DNA of 64,000 nt from Paramyrothecium sp. XJ0827. Lineage: Eukaryota > Ascomycota > Sordariomycetes > Hypocreales > Stachybotryaceae. Of the stretch, positions 44,395-53,980 are shown one piece after another. The stretch lies in assembly GCA_020881915.1 (NCBI GenBank), contig JAJFPB010000013.1, positions 1 through 64,000 on the forward strand, given 5' to 3'. The translations under genes were made by a program, and so were the position numbers. The notes below the pieces were generated by a model that saw nothing but the letters and a program-made list of their open reading frames with translations, did not search any database and had not been told where the DNA came from. Position 1 is the stretch's first letter; the number at the start of each line of letters is the position of its first letter.

Positions 44395-45355
44395 CTACGC
44401 GAGTCGGACAACAATGACGACGTACTTAACGCGGCGAGACTGCAAAGCTTGCAATGTTTCCATGACCGATTGTACATACGCCACGGGCCTGTCAGATTCT
44501 GTCGTATTCGATAATGCCGGCATGGCGTATTTCTCGTGAACCATAAGACCGAATTTGTCGAAAACAAAACCAGGAGGAAGGTGCGGTGCTGTATCCGTGC
44601 TTTCTCTCGAGGAACGAGGCGTCAAAGACAGCATACTGTCTCGCTCGCCTGAGGAGTGCCGACACAGGTTCTCTAGATCACTTTGTTCGATAGGACTGAC
44701 CGTATCCTGCACTGGACGTCGCTTGGGTGTCATTCCTTTCTGGGATCGCTCGAACATAGACAGATTGAGGCTTCTCGCAGCCTTATCCCACTCAGGAACC
44801 TCCCGTGCAGCCGCACAAAGCAAGTTGCAGAATTTCGTCCCTTTGAGCGCCCATTGATAGTGCTGGACACGGTCTTGTCCCCAATAGCGCGCCACCGTCT
44901 TTAAAGCGGCAAGACATTGGGACTTGATGTCGAGACCGTTCTTAGCAATACCAAAAAAATCGATACTAGTATGTCGTGTCGTCCTCATCTCGCCGCGAAG
45001 GCCCGTTTGATGGTTTTCCTGGCCGCTCCTTCCTATTTTTGTACTCGGTACACTTCGTGAACATAACATGTTTACAAGCGGCGGCCAGAAGTTGCACTCT
45101 GGCGTCCTCGGCAAGTAACTCGTTTCGCACTCGCACGCATGCCTCATACCTATCCAGGTCAGTTTGGCATAGGCGGATTTCCTCTCGAAATTGGGCGACT
45201 CTCTGGAGCTGATCGGGGCTTAGAATGATTGAATCGTCGCCGTCGTCGATCTCATCGCTGGGGTTTTCGGCAAATGACGGTTGTGCGTCGGAAGGGCGCG
45301 CCATATTGTGTGTAGTATGATCCTTCCGCGATGCTATCGCGAGGTTGATGGGCAT
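44395..45355 (-). CDS. Orphan protein, two frames
   Basis: From ATG 45355 (or 45301) a helical, acidic N-terminal frame (DSIILSPDQLQRVAQFREEI, ...LLAEDARVQLLAAACKHV) runs to a TAG near 44966. The downstream frame continues as coding-looking sequence (IDFFGIAKNGLDIKSQCLAA, WGQDRVQHYQWALKGTKFC) to 44395. The switch falls near 44970-44990 beside a seven-T run. It could be a small intron, a frameshift or a sequence error. Function is unknown. Confidence 0.4.
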
Positions 45356-45369
45356 TGATAGTTATGGAC

Positions 45370-45403
45370 CCACTCAGGTGGTTGCTTCCAACCACCTGAG
45401 TGG
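45370..45403. repeat. Perfect 15 bp hairpin
   Basis: CCACTCAGGTGGTTG, four-base loop CTTC, then the exact complement. It lies just after the 5' end of the upstream minus-strand gene and 45 bp before the composite transposon. Confidence 0.85.
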
Positions 45404-45998
45404 ACCTTTCTTGGCAGATTCCCATTGGTCATCAACTACGGTGGGCGATAGGGGGCACTGTTGCAAAACCCCATTTGGGTTTAGGGGCTCGACTCCTTAG
45501 TCATCCGAGTACCTTTGGCTGGCCTGGGAAATGTACTGCGGACTAGCAGCGGACTCGCGCGGTAGCCTTTAGCCAGTCGAAATTCCCAGTCACTATACTT
45601 TTTGGCGTCGCCATCACATAGATGCTCACAACACCATGTCCGGGACATGGTTCTGACTATTTGAGTCGATCTTTCTAAACAACCTCACTACTCAATCCTT
45701 ACTTTCTATTCGCCATTGAAACTCCCCTATTTTAGAAATGGCGAAAACTTAGCTGCTCATTCCTCTTCCATTCGCATGAGCAGCAGCTTGGTGAGCCCAT
45801 TCGGGGTCACCGCAGTAATCCCGCTACTGGTCAGCAGCGGACTAGCGCAGCAACCTCCTGCTTAAATGAGCCTAGCGACTTCATCCACCATAGGGAAGGG
45901 CGATATTGTTGTTCTTGTTATATTAAACACTCAATGGATACAGGACTTCCCCTTTTTCTCCCTTCCCGACTTTCACCTCCTCTCTTCTAGGTACCGAA

Positions 45999-47480
45999 AT
46001 GGGCCCTCCTAAGATCCCCAGAGCATGCCTACTGCATCCAAGCCGGAAAAAGCACTACGAACTCTTCACCACCGCGTATGTTGGCGCGAACTATTGCGGC
46101 CGTTGCGGCTTGGCCAACCCCTTTCGGCCCCAGCATCAAGCCAGGTCCAAAACTCCGGCACTTCCGGGTCCGTACGATGAGGTGGTGGAAGTTGAGGACT
46201 CTCCTCCACGGGCAGTCAGTCCGGCAAGCCAGCTACTGCGTGACAGGCAGAAGCCGGTATCCTCTGTTGGCATTGGACGTACGGCTCAACTACTCCCTAA
46301 CGAAGAGTCTACTCCCGGCGCAGTGAATACACGGGCACGCATACCCCCTCCTGCGTTGTCAAGCAATCCCCAGTTCATGACCGTCGCATCGGCGGCCAGC
46401 CGGGCCATTCAGAATTCAAAGGCTAATACCAGGAAGCCAACAAGACATCGAACGGGATACCAGTGGGTACATATTAGCCTCCTGCTTGTGAGCCTGGAGA
46501 CCAGATATTTCAACGGGCTGGCAGTGGAGGTTCCTGAGACAGTGCTGCCTCTGAAAGATACTGTGATTAAGTTTTCCTCGGCGGATTTACTGACTTGGCC
46601 CTCATTCACTGAGATTTTGTTCGACCATCTCCGTCCGCTTCCGCCTACAATCGATCTTACAAATAGAGATTTTTGGAGTCTTTCATACGCTTCGAGTTTC
46701 TCCGGCAAGAAGATAGTCACTGTTCCCAACACCGATAAGTACATGACACCGTCGAGTATGCTCGCCTCGGGGCACTTCGGAAACAACCAAGCAGGACAGT
46801 TGAAGGTTCTGGTCGTCCTTACATCCACAGATGTAGTTGACAAGCAGGAGCCAGTCACACCGCTCCGGCCGGATGAATACTCAACGCCAGTCAAGGAAGA
46901 AAAGAAACGGAAGGTCAAGAAAGAAGATACAAGCCCTGCGCCCCATGGGAAGAAGCGTATCAAACAGGAGGAACATGTCAAGAAAGAGACTAGCTGGGGG
47001 AACACAGACCAGATCAAGCCGGAGGCACCGGTACACGTCACGATGAAGTCGGAAGAGCCTGTCCCGACCGCCTCTTGCCAGGACCCGACAGACGACGAGC
47101 TTGAAAGTATCGCCGACGAGATCGTTGTACATCAAGATGTGGTAGATCTCTGTGAAGTAGAGGATCCGCTTCATGATCTAATTTTGACAGCATCCCTGCT
47201 GATAACGGGAGTGGAAACAGGGCAGATGACGGAGACGAAGAATATGGTGAGCAAGTTATGGTCCCGGAGTTCGTAAGAGACCAGATAATCTCCTTCCCGA
47301 GTCAAGCGCTGACACTAACAGGCAACCCTGGGGCCCCTTCCTCAAAGCTTTGGGGGTAACCAGGCTCGACTGTCCGACACCGATATTTCTGAGGCGCTTC
47401 CGCCAGCACACTCCACACGGTTTAAAGGAACAAAGATTCCCGCAACATTTGTTGTCCGACATAAGAATAGGAAGGATTGA
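45999..47480 (+). CDS. Accessory protein A of composite transposon
   Basis: Two exons, 45999-47246 and 47322-47480, joined by a 75 bp intron (GTGAGC...GCTGACACTAACAG). The product is 468 aa. Near the N-terminus is a possible zinc pair, NYCGRCG. The middle segment looks folded (YQWVHISLLLVSLETRYFNG, FSSADLLTWPSFTEILFDHL, FWSLSYASSFSGKKIVTVPN). It is followed by a Lys/Glu-rich region with several PsiKxE-type sites (VKKED, IKQEE, IKPEA, MKSEE), a pattern known as a SUMO-acceptor consensus. The C-terminus is basic (TFVVRHKNRKD). It lies upstream of, and convergent with, the transposase gene. I do not recognise the family. A DNA-binding or regulatory role in transposition is possible. Confidence 0.65.
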
Positions 47481-47668
47481 CTACTCGGGCTCCATTCGAA
47501 CTCTCGCTTTCCTCCCCGTCATCACTTATCCCTTCCACGTCGCTCCCTTCCTCGTCCTCATATCCTAGTTCAACAAGAGGTTGCTCTGCTGGTTCCCCAT
47601 CTCCAAGTTCATTGTGGGAGGCTCGATTTGTTCGCTCATGTAGCGCTTGCTATTTGTGTTTAGCTAGG
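47481..47668. other. Short spacer between convergent transposon genes
   Basis: 190 bp between the stop of accessory gene A and the end of the transposase. Probably both 3' UTRs. Confidence 0.4.
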
Positions 47669-49207
47669 TTAAAATTGCAAAGAAATGACGACGCTTACAT
47701 ATTCAGCGACGCCCCCGGTAGGCGCTCTGCGATACGCCAACACAGGCTGCTGGCCACTTTCAATGTGTTGAATGATCCTATCTCGAAGTTCAAGGTAGAA
47801 ACGCTTAAAAGGCCGCAACGTGTCCGGCTCTTGTCGAGTCCCAAGGGCTACGTTGCCATAGCCCATTTCACTGAGAGCTCGGTGACACCAATCCTTTGTC
47901 TCCGGCTCCAAACACGTAGTAATATCAATATCGGCTAATGGCCGCTTCATCTGCCCCAGAACTGCGCGGTCAATGGGGATACCCCAGTTGCATGCCTTAT
48001 CTGGATCGGGGTAGTGGTAATTCATCCAGGGCTGACCGTGGACTACATGGGGACGGTTCTTCTGAAGGCGAATTCGATGGAGGTTCCACGCCTCCACAAA
48101 GTCGAAGAGCTCTTGGCGTAATATATCTTCGAAGACGGCGTAGATCGCAATCTGATCCTCCAACATGTCGCCGTCGAAGTCCCCGTCCCGGGCGAGTTCC
48201 CCAAAGTAGTCTACCCACTGCCGGGAGGAGACGTGAAGCATGCTCTCCCACCATTTCTCAATCTTGACATTCTTTGTGCTCGGTGCCGCCTTGTAGGAAT
48301 CCTTTAGGCGCTTCCCTTGCTGGAAGACCTGCCCATTCCACTCCACACGCCCATCTGCCGCCAAGGCAAAGTTCCAATGGGCTGCTGCGATTAGTGGTGT
48401 TTCGCTGCCTCTATCTGCCTGCAAATACCATGGCCGGAAGCCATAGGCATCACACGCTGTCAAGTACTGCTTCAGGACGCTCAAAGCAGTTGTAGCAGAG
48501 TGGCCGATATAGAACCAGATGATGTTGCGTGAGTAAGCGTCGATTGCAGCGTATATCTCGAATCCGTACGCCTTGAGCTTGTCATGACCGTCAATGCACC
48601 ACTGGTAGTTTGGTCCCGGTACAAGGAACTGTCCCTTCTTCCGCCGAAACATCCTTTTCCGGATATCGACCTCATTCGGGAACATGATTTTGTACATCGC
48701 AAAGAGAGGGTCTCTTGGTACCCAGAGCTGCTTTTGCTGGCGAAGGTAAGGCTGGAGAAGGCTTTTGCCATATCCGGAAATGGCGTTGGATCGTCGTGTC
48801 ATTTCGATGATAACTTTCTCTGTCTTTTCCAGCAATGCGAGACGTTCTTCATCGCTATTGATCCTGCGTACCCAGCGGCGGTCTGGGTGAAGCCTGATGC
48901 GCTTCAGGCCTCGTTTGGTGATCGGCCAGCCCTGTCTCTGTAGAACACTCAACGTCTGCTTCTCGCTAAGCCCAACGCGGAATATCAGATCGCGGGTGGC
49001 CTCTATCAGCTCAGGACTCTCTTTGGTGCGAGCTTGCTGGCGCGGCAGATCCCAGTTCGCGATTCGGCGGGAGAGAGTGCTGAGATTGACGGCGACATCA
49101 TGATGCTTGCGAAGCTTATATTGAATCCTGCGTCGCGAGACACCACTGAGGTAGAGATGAGTGATATAGTCTCGGTGTTGATCGATTGAGTGGAGAGGAC
49201 GTGCCAT
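47669..49207 (-). CDS. Integrase-fold (D,D,E) transposase
   Basis: A single uninterrupted exon of 512 aa from ATG 49207. Residues 1-50 form a helix-turn-helix (HRDYITHLYLSGVSRRRIQY). Then comes a second DNA-binding-like region, and an RNase H-like core with YQWCIDGHDKLKAYGFEIYA (Asp206), YLQADRGSET (Asp265) and KNVKIEKWWES (Glu317). The spacing of 59 and 52 residues fits retroviral-type integrase catalytic domains. The neighbouring AAIDAYSRNIIWFYIG strand is also typical. No reverse transcriptase accompanies it, so it should mobilise DNA directly. It resembles 'integrase core' proteins often seen in fungal genomes. I cannot place it in a named superfamily. It is the only transposase gene in this window with a fully intact frame. 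Confidence 0.88.
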   Translation of the reverse strand: MARPLHSIDQHRDYITHLYLSGVSRRRIQYKLRKHHDVAVNLSTLSRRIANWDLPRQQARTKESPELIEATRDLIFRVGLSEKQTLSVLQRQGWPITKRGLKRIRLHPDRRWVRRINSDEERLALLEKTEKVIIEMTRRSNAISGYGKSLLQPYLRQQKQLWVPRDPLFAMYKIMFPNEVDIRKRMFRRKKGQFLVPGPNYQWCIDGHDKLKAYGFEIYAAIDAYSRNIIWFYIGHSATTALSVLKQYLTACDAYGFRPWYLQADRGSETPLIAAAHWNFALAADGRVEWNGQVFQQGKRLKDSYKAAPSTKNVKIEKWWESMLHVSSRQWVDYFGELARDGDFDGDMLEDQIAIYAVFEDILRQELFDFVEAWNLHRIRLQKNRPHVVHGQPWMNYHYPDPDKACNWGIPIDRAVLGQMKRPLADIDITTCLEPETKDWCHRALSEMGYGNVALGTRQEPDTLRPFKRFYLELRDRIIQHIESGQQPVLAYRRAPTGGVAEYVSVVISLQF

Positions 49208-49542
49208 CTCTTATTTATTTATTTTGTTTTGTTTTAAAGCAGGTGAAGTTGCAAAATGGGGTGGGCGAATCTCTTGGTCCTGATAGCATGAAAAGGGGCG
49301 ATGCAGTCTGGGATACCGCACTGGTCCGCAGCGGTATTGCAACTGGCCCGCGGCGGTGATTAGCCAGGAGGAGCTTAGTGTCGGGTTGCTCATTGGTTGG
49401 GGCGCGACCAAACCAGGGGTAGGACCGATATTTACAGAACCTAGATCCCTTCTAACCACGGTTTCACCTTTTTTTATACCATCGCGCCCGTGTGGAAAAG
49501 CTCACGGTCAACAACGGCGTCACGCCCACGGTCGATCCCGAA
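49208..49542. other. Promoter spacer inside composite transposon
   Basis: 335 bp between two divergently oriented genes. It includes a CCGCAGCGG/CCGCGGCGG motif pair (49325-49355) shared with the element ends. Confidence 0.4.
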
Positions 49543-50402
49543 ATGATTAGCGAGACTCTTGGCGCGGATGGGGGCTCTCGCAGCAGGAACGCTGCGGTGA
49601 AGAGGAGCAGAAGATTGTTTCAACCCAGCGTCCCCAAGCCCACGGCAAAGATTACCGTACAACCAGCAAGTCCTCATGCGAAGTGATGGATGCTAACTTA
49701 ACCATCCGAGCAGAAGAAGAAGCAGACGAAGAAGACCCCTCCCGCGGCTCAGTACGTCACTTCCCATGCCGGCAGTGCGTCACCCGCGCCACCAAGGCTC
49801 CCGGCCATGAATGTGCCTCTCAAGACAGTATGTTTAGTTGACTGAGGCCATACATCTCGTACGCTAATATCCACGTCGTAGATACGGGTGCTGCATGCTG
49901 GGACTGCGCAAAGAATGGCCACACATGTAGGCCGGTGAGGCATCTCTGCGCTGTGTCAAGTAGCGAGCCACTAACCAAGTTGCGTCTCTAGGTCCCCGCT
50001 GCAGCTCTTGCTGCTGTGCGTACCTTTGGGACCTGAACCGGCAGGTCAATGTCGCAGATGGCGATCCGGATGATGCCTGGCATGCCGCTGCACAGCGCGC
50101 GGCACAACAATTACGAGCTTGCGGTAGTGCTGCGGCCCCTCCCGGAACCCCAGTACCAGCTCCCGCTTTGGCTTCCTTTGGCGAGGTATCTGAGAAGAGT
50201 CTCGAGGAGAGAAAGGTTGTGGCTTTAGAGGCTATCGCCGGAGCTGCGCGGCTCTGGGTTGTGAGTGTGATCAAATCATTGGATGCAAGTCAACAGCTGA
50301 CTCAATGTTCAGCAATGCTATCATGCGAAGAAGAAGGCGGACGAAGAGGAGGAAGAAGAAGAAGAAGATAATGACGAAGATGAAGAAAATGAATATAATT
50401 GA
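49543..50402 (+). CDS. Cysteine-rich accessory protein B of composite transposon
   Basis: A multi-exon gene. Readable pieces: an Arg-rich start from ATG 49543 (MISETLGADGG...RSRRLF); an acidic Glu/Asp run; a cysteine block HFPCRQCVTRATKAPGHEC; after an intron (about 49830-49880), CWDCAKNGHTCRP; after a second intron (about 49937-49990), LWDLNRQVNVADGDPDDAW and an Ala/Pro-rich helix (EERKVVALEAIAGAARLW); and, after a third intron (GTGAGT at about 50259 to TTCAG at 50311), a Glu/Asp tail ending at 50402. The cysteines (CxxC...C...CxxC...C) suggest a zinc-binding fold. The phase between the second intron and LWDL does not close without a shift, so exon borders are uncertain. Function is unknown. 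Confidence 0.5.
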
Positions 50403-50644
50403 GCAGTGGCTCCTAATCCTATGGCAGCATGACGCCTGGTGTCGCTTTGAATAGAATTGAAAGGGGCTCAGCTGGTCCGCTGCGGTCCCGTTGCTGCGAT
50501 TGCACCGTCCGTGATGCCCACAAAATCAGGAAATTTATGCTGATAGTACATAGGTCAATGTACTGCGGGGCAGGGCGAATATGTCATTAACCCAATTTGG
50601 CAATTTTGTAGTTATTTTGGGGGTTTTGCAACAGTGACCCCTAT

Positions 50645-51078
50645 AGCCTGCCATAATCAACTTTTGCACCACCTGATGTGGCTGATGTGGCTGTGCAACC
50701 GAATCCGATTCCTGGCCCATCACAAACGCGTGAATTCACACCCAACGCTAGTAGTCCTCTCCTCCTTGTGCATGCGAAAAGGATCTCCATGATGCCCGAC
50801 GATGCGGGTCGTTTGGGATTTTCACTCACTAAATTGAGCAATTCCGAGCCCAGTCGGCACCACACTGCTTACATAACTATAAACTGTTAACCTTCTGTTG
50901 GGCCAACCAATCAATGACTAGCTCATCACGACACGTCCACCAAATGGGCTTTTCTACTAGGCTCAAAACAGGAGATTTGTTTAAAAGCACACCAACGCGA
51001 CGTCATGCTGTTATAGCTGTTTCCGCAACCTCCGAAATTCATCCACAGTAATTGATTGATTCATTCGCGGCGATATGA
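50645..51078. other. Spacer, no gene seen
   Basis: Sequence between the right end of the composite transposon and the chimeric ORF. Nothing is supported. Confidence 0.35.
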
Positions 51079-52539
51079 CGCCCGCCACCGTCGCTGGCAC
51101 ACCTTCATAACCTTTTCCGAGAATGGGTTCCGGCGGCTTCACGCCGTTCAATCACATGCAAAGACCCTTCACCACTCTCTCACCTACAGGCGCTGCTCAA
51201 ACCCTCGCAGACTGTGCCTTTCGAAACCCTCGGCGTGCATGACGTTCATGTCTCCGGCAATTCCACACCGGCATCCCTTCTGACTTTTCATCCCTCCAGT
51301 ATTCGCGCCGGACATGAGAATCCCGACTTTCCCTCCCCCAATCTCTATGAATTATCATTGATGCTCGCCGGGGAGCCTGGTCTCGATGCTTGGTGGGGGA
51401 ACCAGATAACGAAAGATATCTACAAGGCCGAAAGAGTGACTCTGGCTGTGCCCGCTGACGCAACTGATATTGAAAACGTGCCTTGGGGCCAGAAGGCGAC
51501 CTACAATGAACACCATGAAGACGATCTAAGCCTTGAATACATGGCACGTGGGAGCAGTGCTGTGCGAAGTAGTGAGCTTGACACGTCTGTAGGCTCTACG
51601 CATACCGATGAAGCCTTAAAACCTACCACGCCAATGCAGCCTAGTCTTCTATCTCGCCACTCTTACACAAATTACGAAAACAACAAAGATAAGTCACGCC
51701 AATCAAAACTACCCTCGAGATTTCAAGGGTGCGCGATTCTTGCCCCTTTACGCCGCCATTGTCAGACGGAAGCTCCAGCTCATTCACCGGTCGCTCCACG
51801 GTTCGACGAGGCCGCCTTGCCTGCCCATTCTCGAAATGAATACGTGCAGAGCGACGTTCGCTCTGTCAGTAGCATAGCTAGTATGGAGGGACAAGAGCGG
51901 GCCAGCATCAGGGCTAGTATCAATAACACCTGGATAAAGCTTAATGAATACTACACGCTCCTCGGCCAATCCCCTCTGTTTGCGGCCTCCATCATTTTAA
52001 ACCCGGATCTTGGCCTCCGATGGCTTGAGGCTAACTGGACCTCGCCAGAGCAGCTGGGGTGGCTTCGGGATGCAAAAGGTGGAATCAAACATTACTTTGA
52101 ACGTTGGTACTCGCATGACGACATGGCCCTTAAGGAGGCCGATGTCATGATGCCCGTCATGACGCTCCGACCTGAACAAAGCAAGTTTGAGCAGTGGGTG
52201 CAGAGCCGACAGCCTAAGCTCTCCGCGACAGGTTGTGAGCTTGAAAGATACTATAGGCTCGAACCAGAGCAGGTGAGAGATCCTGTTCAATGGTGGATCG
52301 ATCATAGGAGCGCTTTTCCGCAGCTCAGCAGATTTGCCTTGGATGTTCTTGCAATTCTGGCTATGGCAACCGATTGTGAGAGGGCATTCAGCTTGGCAAA
52401 GCTTACAGTGACGTCACAAAGACATTCCTTGCTTGGATCGACCGTTGAAGAACTGCAGTTGCTGAAGAACTGGATCAGGGGAGGTTCCGTCACACTGGGG
52501 GGGGCCTGTGTTGGAGCAACCAAGCTGGGGAGAACCTAG
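51079..52539 (+). pseudogene. Chimeric ORF: host-type N-terminus joined to hAT transposase C-terminus
   Basis: The frame is open from 51079 to 52539 but has no ATG before 51361. The first part (SPLSHLQALLKPSQTVPFET, PSPNLYELSLMLAGEPGLDA, DATDIENVPWGQKATY) resembles the N-terminal region of a widely distributed ascomycete protein that I take to be GAF-type; that name is from memory of the pattern. From about residue 230 the sequence is hAT transposase: SINNTWIKLNEYYTLLGQSP, then VQWWIDHRSAFPQLSRFALD and DCERAFSLAKLTVTSQR, the dimerisation domain. Catalytic and BED regions are absent. It is either a pseudogene formed by insertion or deletion, or a captured fusion. No frame break lies across the junction. 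Confidence 0.6.
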
Positions 52540-52572
52540 CTTCAGACTGACCCACCCATGCATATATCAGAT

Positions 52573-52601
52573 ATCAATCAATCAATCAATCAATCAATCA
52601 A
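52573..52601 (+). repeat. (ATCA)n microsatellite
   Basis: About seven perfect ATCA units end eight bases before the ATG of the SUR7-like gene, so the array probably lies in its 5' UTR. Confidence 0.9.
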
Positions 52602-52608
52602 ATCAGAT

Positions 52609-53533
52609 ATGAGCCGTAAGCCATCAGTTCAGATCAGATTTGGACTCGGATCTGATTTGATTGATCTGACGGCAGCACTGTTTGTGAGCAGTCGTGATAA
52701 TGACGAAAACGCAGGGAATACTAGCAATGATGACAACAATCCTCTCAACAGCATCAGTGATGCCTGGGACGACGTAGAGCAGGAGGTTTCTAACGCATTT
52801 GATGGTTTAGCTGACAGTGCAATCGGCGGGGCGGTTGATCTTCTTGACATCCCCGAGTGGTACTCTGTCCATGTCATGACGATATGTGAGGGACTGAATG
52901 GACCAGATGCTGGGCTGAACGTAACCCAGTGCAGTGACCTAACATCAGAGAGTACGTATGCCGACCTCCCATTGGAGACTTACCACTAAGCTAGCTCTAG
53001 ACCGCCTTGATCTTGTCGCCAGTCTTGATCACTATCTTTCGCTTAGTCCAGTACAGATCGATATGGAAATTGCTGATATTGGCTGGCTCGAAGATGTCCA
53101 GGATGCCATTAACCTTGTGAATGGTGTACTGCAAGGGCTATTTGCTCTTCATGTCCTCACCATTATCCTAATAGTGCTAAGCATTGTTACTAACGTTATT
53201 GTCTCCCTAGTATGGACATCAATGCTTATGGTGGTGAACTTGGTAGGCTTTATCTTGGCTACTCTCAGCAGTGTCGTCTTGAGCATCCTAGTTACCGTTG
53301 CCCTTACCCGTGCCATTAACGCACTTAATGATATTGGGGAAAACTTGGGCATTCGCGGAGAGAGAGGCACCAACTTCCTCATCCTTACCTGGATTGCGTC
53401 CAGCTTCATGATATGCGCCACGAATTTCGTACTCGCTCACAGTTACAAGGTGAATAAGGCTCTGGAGTGGGTAATGGCACGGCCAAATGAGTCTATTGAG
53501 TTACACGAGAAAGATTCTAGCATCAATCAGTAG
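52609..53533 (+). CDS. SUR7/PalI-family-like membrane protein, first membrane helix missing
   Basis: Two exons, 52609-52951 and 53001-53533, joined by a 49 bp intron (GTACGT...CTCTAG), give 291 aa. WYSVHVMTICEGLN is the family hallmark in the extracellular loop, followed by cysteines. Three membrane segments follow: LFALHVLTIILIVLSIVTNV, VVNLVGFILATLSSVVLSIL and FLILTWIASSFMICATNFVL. SUR7-type proteins have four, with the first at the N-terminus, and organise plasma-membrane domains (eisosomes, endocytosis, pH sensing). Here the N-terminus is a polar Asn/Asp-rich stretch. The gene starts only 70 bp after the chimeric hAT ORF, so a 5' truncation by that event is likely. Confidence 0.7.
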
Positions 53534-53980
53534 GCAGATCCAACCATCTCATAGGCCTTTGTTAAGTTCTTAGGATACTTTCGATAACTCTACGCGAATT
53601 TTTAGAACAGGAGAATATTGACCTCTGTTCTGAGTGTGTATCATGAAGAGATAGGCGCGTCCAGGAGGGTTCGGAAAAGAACAATAACAAGGGCCAAAGG
53701 CCAATGTGAACAATGGGCCTAAACAGAGTTAAACTGCCAGCCTACTACTACGGCCGGAAGTTTCAGACTGCGCAGGCTCGCCTGTGATGCTCGTATGGCA
53801 ACTTTGTCGTCGCTGTGGGGCGAAGAAGTTTCACGGCTGGTAGCCGCAACCTCGGAAAGCTTGATCATCCCACGAGATAGAACCCTGACAGCAGAGTGGC
53901 ATAAGAAGGCTTTCTCACGCTCTGTTGTCCTGAGCTTATGTTATAAGAATAATTAAGCTAGATAGTAAAAGTATCTTGAT
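53534..53980. other. Intergenic between convergent genes, no gene seen
   Basis: About 450 bp holding the 3' flanks of the SUR7-like and kinase-like genes. Confidence 0.4.

Larger units (their letters stand above)
45448..50644. mobile_element. Composite DNA transposon with integrase-like transposase and two accessory genes
   Basis: The inverted ends read ATAGGGG(G/T)CACTG followed by TTGCAAAACCCC: left at 45448-45472, right as complement at 50620-50644, 25 bp with one mismatch. Subterminal CAGCGGACT-type motifs occur near 45545 and 45837, and their complement (GGTCCGCNGCGG) near 49323 and 50477, so they point in opposite directions at the two ends, as transposase-binding sites often do. The interior holds one minus-strand D,D,E integrase gene and two plus-strand genes. 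No convincing target duplication is visible. The element is about 5.2 kb. Confidence 0.75.

Noticed and set aside
45448..50644. Starship-type giant element
   Set aside because: No DUF3435 tyrosine recombinase is seen; the transposase is a D,D,E integrase and the element is only 5.2 kb.
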